From contig DKMD01000013.1 in NCBI GenBank assembly GCA_002470465.1, positions 62,001 to 126,000 of the forward strand: a stretch of DNA of 64,000 bases. Direction: 5' to 3'. This document shows positions 41,975 to 50,251 of the stretch, in pieces. A program made the position numbers and the translations under genes. The notes under the pieces are model-generated. The model did not search any database and was not told the DNA's origin. It saw only the letters and a program-made list of their open reading frames with translations. Source of the DNA: Pluralibacter sp. UBA7423. Lineage in GTDB: Bacteria; Pseudomonadota; Gammaproteobacteria; Enterobacterales; Enterobacteriaceae. The stretch's first letter is position 1. The number at the start of each line of letters is the position of its first letter.

Positions 41975-44638
41975 ATGTCAGACCGTTTACAAAATGACGT
42001 GGATCCGATCGAAACTCGCGACTGGCTACAGGCGATCGAATCGGTCATCCGTGAAGAAGGTGTTGAGCGCGCTCAGTATCTGATTGACCAACTGCTTTCC
42101 GAAGCCCGCAAAGGCGGCGTAAGCGTGGCAGCTGGTGCCGGGGCAAACAATTATGTGAACACGATTGCCGTTGAAGATGAGCCGGAATACCCGGGTAATC
42201 TGGATCTGGAACGTCGCATTCGTTCAGCTATCCGCTGGAACGCGATCATGACCGTTCTGCGCGCGTCGAAGAAAGACCTGGAGCTGGGTGGCCACATGTC
42301 CTCCTTCCAGTCTTCTGCGACCATTTACGAAGTGTGCTTCAACCACTTCTTCCGTGCCCGTACCGAACAGGACGGCGGCGACCTGGTGTACTTCCAGGGC
42401 CACATCTCTCCGGGCGTTTACGCGCGTGCCTTCCTTGAAGGTCGCCTGACCGAAGAGCAGATGAACAACTTCCGCCAGGAAGTTCACGGCAAAGGCCTCT
42501 CTTCTTATCCGCACCCGAAACTGATGCCAGAATTCTGGCAGTTCCCGACCGTCTCCATGGGTCTGGGCCCAATCGGTGCGATCTACCAGGCGAAGTTCCT
42601 GAAATATCTGGAACACCGTGGCCTGAAAGATACCTCTCAGCAGACCGTTTATGCCTTCCTCGGCGACGGCGAGATGGACGAACCAGAATCCAAAGGTGCG
42701 ATCACCATCGCGACCCGCGACAAGCTGGACAACCTCTGCTTCATCATCAACTGCAACCTGCAGCGTCTGGATGGCCCGGTCACCGGTAACGGCAAAATCG
42801 TTAACGAACTGGAAGGCATCTTCGCGGGCGCTGGCTGGAACGTGGTGAAAGTGATGTGGGGCGGCCGTTGGGATGAGCTGCTGCGTAAAGACACCAGCGG
42901 TAAGCTGATTCAGCTGATGAACGAAACCGTTGACGGTGACTACCAGACCTTCAAATCCAAAAATGGCGCCTACGTGCGTGAGCACTTCTTCGGTAAGTAT
43001 CCGGAAACTGCCGCACTGGTTGCCGACTGGACTGACGATCAGATCTGGGCCCTGAACCGCGGTGGCCACGATCCGAAGAAAGTCTATGCTGCGCTGAAAA
43101 ACGCACAGGACACCAAAGGTAAAGCGACCGTTATCCTGGCCCACACCATCAAAGGTTACGGCATGGGCGATTCCGCTGAAGGTAAAAACATCGCTCACCA
43201 GGTGAAGAAAATGAACATGGACGGCGTACGCTACGTCCGTGACCGTTTCAACGTGCCGGTATCCGATGCTGATATCGAAAAACTGCCGTACGTGACCTTC
43301 CCTGAAGGTTCTGAAGAACACACCTATCTGCACGCACAGCGTCAGAAACTGGGCGGCTACCTGCCATCCCGTCAGGTGAAATTTACCGAGAAACTGGAAA
43401 TGCCTGCTCTGGCTGATTTCCAGCAGCTTCTCGAAGAGCAGAACAAAGAAATTTCTACTACCATCGCTTTCGTTCGTGCCCTGAACGTGATGCTGAAGAA
43501 CCCGTCTATCAAAGATCGTCTGGTTCCGATTCTGGCTGACGAAGCGCGTACTTTCGGTATGGAAGGTCTGTTCCGTCAGATCGGTATCTACAGCTCCAAC
43601 GGCCAGCAGTACACCCCGCAGGACCGTGAGCAGGTTGCCTACTACAAAGAAGACGAGAAAGGTCAGATCCTGCAGGAAGGTATCAACGAACTGGGTGCAG
43701 GCGCATCCTGGCTCGCGGCAGCGACTTCTTACAGCACTAACAACCTGCCGATGATCCCGTTCTACATCTACTACTCGATGTTCGGCTTCCAGCGTATCGG
43801 CGATCTGTGCTGGCAGGCGGGTGACCAGCAGGCTCGCGGCTTCCTGGTTGGCGGTACCTCCGGTCGTACCACCCTGAACGGTGAAGGTCTGCAGCATGAA
43901 GATGGTCACAGCCACATTCAGTCTCTGACTATCCCGAACTGTATCTCTTATGACCCGTCTTACGCCTACGAAGTCGCCGTGATCATGCACGACGGTCTGG
44001 TCCGTATGTACGGTGAGAAACAAGAGAACGTGTTCTACTACATCACCACCCTGAACGAAAACTACCACATGCCGGCGATGCCGGAAGGTGCTGAGGAAGG
44101 TATCCGTAAAGGTATCTACAAACTCGAAACCGTTGAAGGTAGCAAAGGTAAAGTTCAGCTGCTGGGCTCCGGTTCTATCCTGCGTCACGTGCGTGAAGCC
44201 GCTCAGATCCTGGCGAAAGACTACGGCGTGGGCTCTGACGTGTACTCTGTCACCTCCTTCACCGAACTGGCCCGCGATGGTCAGGACTGTGAGCGCTGGA
44301 ACATGCTGCACCCAATGGAAACTCCGCGCGTTCCGTACATCGCTCAGGTGATGAACGATGCACCGGCGGTGGCATCCACTGACTATATGAAACTGTTCGC
44401 TGAACAGGTTCGTACCTACGTACCGGCTGATGATTACCGCGTACTGGGTACCGATGGCTTCGGTCGTTCCGACAGCCGTGAAAACCTGCGTCACCACTTC
44501 GAAGTTGATGCTTCTTATGTTGTGGTTGCGGCCCTGGGCGAACTGGCTAAACGTGGCGAAATCGACAAGAAAGTGGTGGCGGATGCGATCACCAAATTCA
44601 ACATCGATGCAGAAAAAGTTAACCCGCGTCTGGCGTAA
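41975..44638 (+). CDS. aceE: AceE, pyruvate dehydrogenase E1
   Basis: Homodimeric ThDP-dependent E1 that decarboxylates pyruvate and acetylates the lipoyl groups of AceF. The ATG at 41975 ([18 protein letters not shown]) gives 887 residues, the E. coli length, with AAGGAA before it; in-frame sequence upstream is leader. The ThDP motif starts at Gly230-Asp231-Gly232 and ends in NCN near 260. The histidine-rich region QHEDGHSH near 640 is conserved. aceF follows after 14 bases. Confidence 0.98.
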   Translation: MSDRLQNDVDPIETRDWLQAIESVIREEGVERAQYLIDQLLSEARKGGVSVAAGAGANNYVNTIAVEDEPEYPGNLDLERRIRSAIRWNAIMTVLRASKKDLELGGHMSSFQSSATIYEVCFNHFFRARTEQDGGDLVYFQGHISPGVYARAFLEGRLTEEQMNNFRQEVHGKGLSSYPHPKLMPEFWQFPTVSMGLGPIGAIYQAKFLKYLEHRGLKDTSQQTVYAFLGDGEMDEPESKGAITIATRDKLDNLCFIINCNLQRLDGPVTGNGKIVNELEGIFAGAGWNVVKVMWGGRWDELLRKDTSGKLIQLMNETVDGDYQTFKSKNGAYVREHFFGKYPETAALVADWTDDQIWALNRGGHDPKKVYAALKNAQDTKGKATVILAHTIKGYGMGDSAEGKNIAHQVKKMNMDGVRYVRDRFNVPVSDADIEKLPYVTFPEGSEEHTYLHAQRQKLGGYLPSRQVKFTEKLEMPALADFQQLLEEQNKEISTTIAFVRALNVMLKNPSIKDRLVPILADEARTFGMEGLFRQIGIYSSNGQQYTPQDREQVAYYKEDEKGQILQEGINELGAGASWLAAATSYSTNNLPMIPFYIYYSMFGFQRIGDLCWQAGDQQARGFLVGGTSGRTTLNGEGLQHEDGHSHIQSLTIPNCISYDPSYAYEVAVIMHDGLVRMYGEKQENVFYYITTLNENYHMPAMPEGAEEGIRKGIYKLETVEGSKGKVQLLGSGSILRHVREAAQILAKDYGVGSDVYSVTSFTELARDGQDCERWNMLHPMETPRVPYIAQVMNDAPAVASTDYMKLFAEQVRTYVPADDYRVLGTDGFGRSDSRENLRHHFEVDASYVVVAALGELAKRGEIDKKVVADAITKFNIDAEKVNPRLA

Positions 44639-44652
44639 GAGGTAAAAGAATA

Positions 44653-46530
44653 ATGGCTATCGAAATCAACGTACCGGACATCGGGGCTGATGAAGTTGAA
44701 ATCACCGAGATTCTGGTCAAAGTGGGCGACAAAGTTGAAGCAGAACAGTCGCTGATCACCGTAGAAGGCGACAAAGCCTCTATGGAAGTCCCGTCTCCGC
44801 AGGCTGGCGTCGTGAAAGAGATCAAGGTCTCTGTCGGCGACAAAACCGAGACCGGCAAACTGATTATGATTTTCGATTCCGCCGACGGTGCAGCAGCTGC
44901 TGCACCTGCGCAGGAAGAGAAGAAAGAAGCCGCTCCGGCCGCCGCTGCTCCAGCAGCTGCCGCAGCAGCGAAAGACGTGAACGTGCCTGACATCGGCGGT
45001 GACGAAGTTGAAGTCACCGAGATCATGGTGAAAGTGGGCGACACCGTTGCCGCTGAACAATCCCTGATCACCGTAGAAGGCGACAAAGCTTCTATGGAAG
45101 TGCCAGCACCGTTCGCGGGCGTGGTGAAAGAGATCAAAATCAGCACCGGTGACAAAGTGTCTACTGGCTCCCTGATCATGGTCTTCGAAGTAGCGGGCGC
45201 GGCACCGGCTCAGGCTGCTGCTCCGACAGCGGCGGCTGCACCAGCGGCTTCCGGCGCTAAAGAAGTGAACGTACCGGACATCGGCGGTGACGAAGTTGAA
45301 GTGACCGAAGTGATGGTGAAAGTGGGCGACAAAGTTGCCGCTGAGCAGTCACTGATCACCGTAGAAGGCGACAAAGCTTCTATGGAGGTTCCGGCACCGT
45401 TCGCGGGCACCGTTAAAGAAATCAAAATCAGCACCGGCGACAAAGTGAAAACCGGCTCCCTGATTATGGTGTTTGAAGTGGAAGGCGCTGCGCCTGCCGC
45501 GGCTCCGGCTGCTGCACCAGCGGCTGCCGCTCCGGCACCGACTCAGTCTGCACCTGCCGCAGCACCAGCTGCGAAAGCGGAAGGCAAATCTGAGTTTGCT
45601 GAGAACGACGCTTACGTTCACGCGACTCCGCTGATTCGCCGTCTGGCGCGCGAATTCGGCGTTAACCTGGCGAAAGTAAAAGGCTCCGGTCGTAAAGGCC
45701 GCATCCTGCGCGAAGACGTTCAGGCTTACGTGAAAGACGCAGTGAAACGCGCTGAATCTGCACCAGCTGCTACCGGCGGCGGTCTGCCAGGCATGCTGCC
45801 ATGGCCGAAAGTGGACTTCAGCAAGTTTGGCGAAATCGAAGAAGTGGAAATGGGCCGTATCCAGAAAATTTCTGGCGCGAACCTGAGCCGTAACTGGGTG
45901 ATGATCCCGCACGTTACGCACTTCGACAAAACCGATATCACCGATCTGGAAGCGTTCCGTAAGCAGCAGAACGAAGAAGCCGCGAAGCGCAAGCTGGACG
46001 TGAAATTCACTCCAGTGGTCTTCATCATGAAAGCCGTTGCCGCAGCGCTTGAGCAGATGCCTCGCTTCAACAGCTCCCTGTCCGAAGACGGCCAGAAGCT
46101 GACGCTGAAAAAATACATCAACATCGGCGTGGCGGTAGATACGCCAAACGGTCTGGTGGTTCCGGTGTTCAAAGATGTGAACAAGAAGAGCATCACCGAA
46201 CTGTCCCGCGAACTGATGGCTATCTCCAAAAAAGCTCGCGACGGCAAGCTGACCGCTGGCGAAATGCAAGGCGGATGCTTCACCATCTCCAGCCTGGGCG
46301 GTATCGGGACAACGCACTTCGCGCCAATCGTCAACGCGCCGGAAGTGGCTATCCTCGGTGTTTCCAAGTCCGCGATGGAGCCAGTGTGGAACGGGAAAGA
46401 GTTCACGCCGCGTCTGATGATGCCGATGTCTCTCTCCTTCGACCACCGCGTGATCGACGGGGCTGATGGTGCGCGTTTCATCACCATCATCAACAACATG
46501 TTGAGCGACATTCGCCGTCTGGTGATGTAA
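44653..46530 (+). CDS. aceF: AceF, dihydrolipoyl acetyltransferase E2
   Basis: Core of the pyruvate dehydrogenase complex, 625 residues (E. coli 630). Three tandem lipoyl domains carry the lipoylated lysines K41, K145 and K241, each in EGDKASMEV, joined by Ala/Pro-rich flexible linkers. A peripheral subunit-binding domain (about 320-355) follows, then the catalytic domain with His598 in [14 protein letters not shown]. The small length difference lies in the linkers. A terminator follows, separating lpd. Confidence 0.98.
   Translation: MAIEINVPDIGADEVEITEILVKVGDKVEAEQSLITVEGDKASMEVPSPQAGVVKEIKVSVGDKTETGKLIMIFDSADGAAAAAPAQEEKKEAAPAAAAPAAAAAAKDVNVPDIGGDEVEVTEIMVKVGDTVAAEQSLITVEGDKASMEVPAPFAGVVKEIKISTGDKVSTGSLIMVFEVAGAAPAQAAAPTAAAAPAASGAKEVNVPDIGGDEVEVTEVMVKVGDKVAAEQSLITVEGDKASMEVPAPFAGTVKEIKISTGDKVKTGSLIMVFEVEGAAPAAAPAAAPAAAAPAPTQSAPAAAPAAKAEGKSEFAENDAYVHATPLIRRLAREFGVNLAKVKGSGRKGRILREDVQAYVKDAVKRAESAPAATGGGLPGMLPWPKVDFSKFGEIEEVEMGRIQKISGANLSRNWVMIPHVTHFDKTDITDLEAFRKQQNEEAAKRKLDVKFTPVVFIMKAVAAALEQMPRFNSSLSEDGQKLTLKKYINIGVAVDTPNGLVVPVFKDVNKKSITELSRELMAISKKARDGKLTAGEMQGGCFTISSLGGIGTTHFAPIVNAPEVAILGVSKSAMEPVWNGKEFTPRLMMPMSLSFDHRVIDGADGARFITIINNMLSDIRRLVM
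44659..45480 (+). repeat. Three tandem lipoyl-domain coding repeats in aceF
   Basis: Units at about 44659-44880, 44974-45192 and 45262-45480 encode lipoyl domains; the block encoding [12 protein letters not shown] is nearly identical in all three. Units 2 and 3 are the most similar. These are in-frame domain repeats, normal for enterobacterial AceF. Confidence 0.85.
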
Positions 46531-46535
46531 GCGAA

Positions 46536-46561
46536 AAGCCGGCCAGTCGGCCGGCTTTTTT
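46536..46561 (+). terminator. Terminator after aceF
   Basis: Perfect 9-bp stem AAGCCGGCC/GGCCGGCTT (46536-46544 with 46549-46557), loop AGTC, then TTTTTT. Some transcripts must read through or lpd uses its own promoter. Confidence 0.88.
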
Positions 46562-46627
46562 CTGGTAATCTCTCCTGGCTTTATGGGGTTATTGGAACAA
46601 CGTCAAATCGTGAGCCGTTTGTTGTTT

Positions 46628-46647
46628 CAAAATTGTTAACAATTTTG
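46628..46647. promoter_or_regulatory. 20-bp palindrome in the lpd promoter region
   Basis: CAAAATTGTTAACAATTTTG is a perfect palindrome about 84 bases before lpd. E. coli lpd has its own promoter here, controlled by ArcA, and the GTTAAC core with flanking A/T tracts resembles ArcA-type sites. The binding protein is inferred. Confidence 0.6.
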
Positions 46648-46730
46648 TAAAATACGGGCGGATAGAACGTCCCGGTGGATGATGGGCGATAAGACCAGGG
46701 ACCGCCGGATAAAAAATCATAGAGGTCATG

Positions 46731-48155
46731 ATGAGTACTGAAATCAAAACCCAGGTCGTGGTACTTGGGGCAGGCCCGGCAGGCTACTCCGCTGCCTTCC
46801 GTTGCGCTGATTTAGGTCTGGAAACCGTCATCGTCGAACGTTACAGCACCCTCGGTGGTGTTTGTCTGAACGTCGGCTGTATCCCTTCTAAAGCGCTGCT
46901 GCACGTAGCCAAAGTTATCGAAGAAGCCAAAGCGCTGGCGGAGCACGGTATCGTCTTCGGTGAGCCGAAAACCGATATCGACAAGATTCGTACCTGGAAA
47001 GAGAAAGTGATCACTCAGCTGACCGGTGGTCTGGCGGGTATGGCGAAAGGCCGTAAGGTGAAAGTGGTCAACGGTCTGGGTAAATTCACCGGGGCGAACA
47101 CCCTGGAAGTGGAAGGCGAGAACGGTAAAACCGTGATCAACTTCGACAATGCAATCATCGCGGCGGGTTCCCGTCCGATCGAACTGCCGTTCATTCCACA
47201 TGAAGATCCACGCGTGTGGGATTCCACCGATGCGCTGGAGCTGAAAACCGTTCCAAAACGTCTGCTGGTGATGGGCGGCGGTATCATCGGTCTGGAAATG
47301 GGTACCGTATATCACGCACTGGGTTCAGACATCGACGTGGTTGAAATGTTCGACCAGGTTATCCCGGCTGCCGACAAAGACGTGGTGAAAGTCTTCACCA
47401 AGCGCATCAGCAAGAAATTCAACCTGATGCTGGAAACCAAAGTGACCGCCGTTGAAGCGAAAGAAGACGGTATCTACGTTTCCATGGAAGGCAAAAAAGC
47501 CCCTGCCGAAGCGCAGCGTTATGACGCAGTGCTGGTGGCAATCGGTCGTGTACCGAACGGTAAAAACCTCGACGCGGGCAAAGCTGGCGTGGAAGTGGAC
47601 GACCGTGGCTTCATCCGCGTTGACAAGCAGCTGCGTACTAACGTGCCGCACATCTTTGCTATCGGCGATATCGTCGGCCAGCCGATGCTGGCGCACAAAG
47701 GTGTTCACGAAGGTCACGTTGCCGCTGAAGTTATCGCCGGCATGAAGCACTACTTCGATCCGAAAGTGATCCCATCTATCGCGTATACCGAGCCAGAAGT
47801 TGCCTGGGTTGGCCTGACCGAGAAAGAAGCGAAAGAGAAAGGCATCAGCTACGAAACCGCCACCTTCCCGTGGGCTGCTTCTGGTCGTGCTATCGCTTCC
47901 GACTGCGCAGACGGCATGACCAAGCTTATCTTCGACAAAGAGACTCACCGTGTTATCGGTGGTGCGATTGTCGGTACCAACGGCGGCGAGCTGCTGGGTG
48001 AAATCGGTCTGGCTATCGAAATGGGCTGTGATGCAGAAGACATCGCACTGACCATCCACGCTCACCCGACTCTGCACGAGTCAGTGGGCCTGGCTGCAGA
48101 AGTGTTCGAAGGCAGCATCACCGACCTGCCAAACCCGAAAGCGAAGAAGAAATAA
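46731..48155 (+). CDS. lpd: Lpd, dihydrolipoamide dehydrogenase E3
   Basis: FAD enzyme reoxidising the lipoyl groups of pyruvate and 2-oxoglutarate dehydrogenases and of the glycine cleavage system. The second of two ATGs (46731) gives 474 residues, the E. coli form. The FAD loop GAGPAGYSAA starts near residue 13, the redox disulphide is Cys45-Cys50 (GGVCLNVGCIPSK), the NAD loop GGGIIGLEMG is near 182, and the catalytic His-Glu pair lies in HAHPTLHE near 445. The gene ends in a strong terminator. Confidence 0.98.
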   Translation: MSTEIKTQVVVLGAGPAGYSAAFRCADLGLETVIVERYSTLGGVCLNVGCIPSKALLHVAKVIEEAKALAEHGIVFGEPKTDIDKIRTWKEKVITQLTGGLAGMAKGRKVKVVNGLGKFTGANTLEVEGENGKTVINFDNAIIAAGSRPIELPFIPHEDPRVWDSTDALELKTVPKRLLVMGGGIIGLEMGTVYHALGSDIDVVEMFDQVIPAADKDVVKVFTKRISKKFNLMLETKVTAVEAKEDGIYVSMEGKKAPAEAQRYDAVLVAIGRVPNGKNLDAGKAGVEVDDRGFIRVDKQLRTNVPHIFAIGDIVGQPMLAHKGVHEGHVAAEVIAGMKHYFDPKVIPSIAYTEPEVAWVGLTEKEAKEKGISYETATFPWAASGRAIASDCADGMTKLIFDKETHRVIGGAIVGTNGGELLGEIGLAIEMGCDAEDIALTIHAHPTLHESVGLAAEVFEGSITDLPNPKAKKK

Positions 48156-48172
48156 GTTTTCGGGATGTAAGA

Positions 48173-48197
48173 AGCGGCCTCAGGGCCGCTTTTTTTA
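48173..48197 (+). terminator. Terminator after lpd
   Basis: Perfect 7-bp stem AGCGGCC/GGCCGCT, loop TCAG, then eight T residues. Confidence 0.88.
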
Positions 48198-48346
48198 TCT
48201 CTGCTGCAAGCTTGCCTGGGATAAGCGGAGCGGTAACTTACTTATTTAAAAACATTTCTGCATAAATATTTGCGAACATCTCGTCATTACTCTGAAAATA
48301 GTCACGCACTAAACTTATAGCGTAAAAACTATTAATGAGGTGCATC
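48198..48346 (+). other. AT-rich region before a small secreted ORF
   Basis: About 150 AT-rich bases following the lpd terminator. It presumably carries the promoter of the small ORF at 48347; I did not find clear -35/-10 boxes. GAGGTG (48338-48343) is its ribosome binding site. Confidence 0.4.
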
Positions 48347-48493
48347 ATGAAAACATTTCTGACTACCGCAGTACTCGCCACTACGCTGATTTCTGGCTTC
48401 GCGCTTGCCGACGACCCGGTGATCCCATGGGCAGACAACAGCGGCGGTAGCGAATGCGTCGATGGACGCGAAGTTCTCTACCGGCCAGCTTAG
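48347..48493 (+). CDS. Small exported-type protein, probably 3'-truncated and fused to antisense DNA
   Basis: A 48-residue frame starting at ATG behind GAGGTG with ideal spacing. Residues 1-21 (MKTFLTTAVLATTLISGFALA) look like a Sec signal peptide with an ALA cleavage site before DDPVIPWAD. From about residue 36 the reading frame runs into DNA that is the complement of a response-regulator gene, so the last dozen codons are probably not original and the stop TAG is accidental. I do not recognise the family. A deletion joining two convergent genes would explain it. Confidence 0.5.
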   Translation: MKTFLTTAVLATTLISGFALADDPVIPWADNSGGSECVDGREVLYRPA

Positions 48494-48565
48494 CGTAGAG
48501 AAGAGAAACGTCAGCGACTCGCGAATCGAGGCGTCGTCGTCAATGATGTAGATAGTGTTGTCCAT
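48452..48565 (-). pseudogene. Truncated response regulator (N-terminal remnant)
   Basis: The first 38 codons encode the start of a FixJ/TtrR-type receiver domain (MDNTIYIIDDDASIRESLTF) with the acidic pocket D9-D10-D11. After about residue 38 the similarity ends: the frame stays open to 48332 but runs antisense through the small secreted ORF. The phosphoacceptor aspartate, the rest of the receiver and the DNA-binding output domain are absent. It starts 6 bases after the kinase stop, with GAGAGG as ribosome binding site, so it was the kinase's cognate partner. Confidence 0.72.
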
Positions 48566-48571
48566 GTCTGA

Positions 48572-49876
48572 TTACCTCTCCCGAATAAACCACAGGTTGA
48601 TTTCCGCGCCGCCGTCTGGCCTGTTCCCCAGCTGCAGGCTGCCGTTCATGCGCGTCATCAGCGATTCACAAAGCGTGAGTCCCAGCCCCAGCCCGCCTTC
48701 TCGCTCCGTGTAGAGCGGCATCAGAGCGAGCTTCAGCGCCTCCGGGCTGAATCCCGGACCGCCATCGGTGAGCGTGACGCGAACCCGATCGCCTTCCGCC
48801 TCGCTGGTAATGTGGACCCAGCCTTTTCCGCGCGAAAGCTGTGCCTGAATCGCGTTGTTGAGTAAATTGTGCAGCACCTGTTCAAGCCACAGGTGGTCTG
48901 CCCGGATCTCGAGCGCCTGGAAGGCGTGGGTGATGCGGATAAGTTTTGTGCCAGGCTCGTGCTCCAGCAAATTGCCGACGCGCAGCCAGCTTTGCGGCAG
49001 GTTCACCGCTGTGAGCGTCACGTCCTCCTGGCTCAGGTGGGCGCGAAAGCGGGTCAGTAGCTCGCTGATTCTCTGGGTCTGCGTGAGGGCCGAGCGCATT
49101 GCGTGCCTGACTTCTTCTGATTTCCCGTTATCGAGCTGACGCATGCCGCCCTGCAGCCACATCTGCGTGGCCGTCAGCGGCTGGTTGATTTCATGCACGA
49201 CGCCCGCGGCCATTTCGCCGAGCGTGTTCAGCCGGGCATGCTGATAATAATCGGCCCGCTGGCGGTCAGATTGCTGCTGCTTGCGCCCCCACAGCGTGAG
49301 CATCAGCAGGCAGACAATAACTCCCCAGCCGAGGGCGATAAGCAGATGGGGTAGCCAGGCGACGGCAAACCACTGCGGCGTGGCGCTCGCCTGCAGGGTA
49401 AAGGGCTGAAAGTGCTGCTGAAACTGCCGCGTCCAGTGCCAACGCTCCTGTTGCAGCGCTGATGGTGTTGTCATGCTGAGACGCACGGTTGAAAAATGTG
49501 AAGCTGAGTACAGGAAAGGGGCAAGGTTGATACGTACCCGAATCTGGCGGTAAGGATTGTACAGCCAGTAGCTTGTCGGTGAGAGCTTCTCCACGCGCGG
49601 CGCATTCAGAGGGAGGGCGATGGTTTTCTCCAGCGCCTGGATTTGCGGGAACTTTTGTTGCAGTCGCGCCAGATTGTCATCACCACTGAGAACAGGAATG
49701 ACCGACTCATTCTGAGTTAGTGCGGTATTGATGGTACTAAACAACGAGGTGAAGGCGCGGTCAAACTGCCAGTACTGGCGGCGGATCTGTTCGGCGTAGA
49801 GCAGGGCGCAGCACAACAGGCTGACGACCAGCCAGGTCGCCAGGCCACGCAGAAGAAACGCGCGTTTTGTTGTCAT
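48572..49876 (-). CDS. Sensor histidine kinase, now without its adjacent regulator
   Basis: Membrane sensor kinase of 434 residues. Membrane segments at about 8-28 and 172-197 enclose a periplasmic sensor of about 140 residues. The dimerisation/phosphoacceptor box has His228 in AAGVVHEINQPLTA. The ATPase domain has the N box (HNLLNNAIQA, 336-345), G1 (DGGPGF, 371-376) and G2 (GGLGLGL, 394-400). The HEINQPL type is shared with TtrS/DctB-like kinases of anion or carboxylate systems. The frame is intact, but the response regulator behind it is truncated, so it is either an orphan or on the way to loss. The ligand is unknown. Confidence 0.85.
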   Translation of the reverse strand: MTTKRAFLLRGLATWLVVSLLCCALLYAEQIRRQYWQFDRAFTSLFSTINTALTQNESVIPVLSGDDNLARLQQKFPQIQALEKTIALPLNAPRVEKLSPTSYWLYNPYRQIRVRINLAPFLYSASHFSTVRLSMTTPSALQQERWHWTRQFQQHFQPFTLQASATPQWFAVAWLPHLLIALGWGVIVCLLMLTLWGRKQQQSDRQRADYYQHARLNTLGEMAAGVVHEINQPLTATQMWLQGGMRQLDNGKSEEVRHAMRSALTQTQRISELLTRFRAHLSQEDVTLTAVNLPQSWLRVGNLLEHEPGTKLIRITHAFQALEIRADHLWLEQVLHNLLNNAIQAQLSRGKGWVHITSEAEGDRVRVTLTDGGPGFSPEALKLALMPLYTEREGGLGLGLTLCESLMTRMNGSLQLGNRPDGGAEINLWFIRER

Positions 49877-49915
49877 CCTGCACTCACCCTTTTACTGTCC
49901 ACAAGCGTGCCAGTA

Positions 49916-50086
49916 TCACAGAGTGAGGGGGCGCTCGTCAGCAGGAAAGTTTATGAAGAGGGAGGATGAGAGGGTTGCCAGCAGCAATCCGGCACCGCAA
50001 AGCAGTGCGAGATAAGGTGCGTAACCAGGTGAGATTATTGTGTCCAGAATGTAGGTTTGAAATGGCTTTATGCTGTCCTTAACGAT
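49916..50086 (-). pseudogene. Possible 3' remnant of a transporter gene
   Basis: On the minus strand, a 56-codon frame without a start ends at TGA 39 bases before the kinase ATG. Its translation contains SPGYAPYLALLCGAGLLLAT, a hydrophobic helix preceded by Pro/Gly like the last membrane segment of major-facilitator metabolite transporters, then a short charged tail ending in PLTL. There is no upstream coding sequence; the acnB promoter lies there instead. Read as a fragment of a transporter once encoded ahead of the kinase. The similarity is by pattern only. Confidence 0.4.
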
Positions 50087-50122
50087 TCAGCAAAATTTTA
50101 ATGTTGCTTTTTTGTAAACAGA

Positions 50123-50151
50123 TTAACACCCCCCGGAAATCCTGCTATGCT
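50123..50151 (+). promoter_or_regulatory. acnB promoter
   Basis: TTAACA (50123-50128), 17-base spacer, TATGCT (50146-50151). Transcription would start near 50158, giving a leader of about 95 bases, as reported for E. coli acnB. Confidence 0.75.
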
Positions 50152-50251
50152 GCCCGACGCGGTATCGGGCATGTACCCTACAAACTGCTGTCTCACAGGA
50201 GCGTGAAGAGAACGCCGGCCGCATATGACAATGAGAGCGAGGAGAACCGTC

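Noticed and set aside
42224..44497. A 757-codon open frame antisense to aceE
   Set aside because: It is a shadow of the strong codon bias of aceE; it has no ribosome binding site or recognisable domain.
44659..45480. Near-identical aceF repeats as an assembly duplication
   Set aside because: Three lipoyl domains are the normal enterobacterial AceF architecture and the linkers between them differ.
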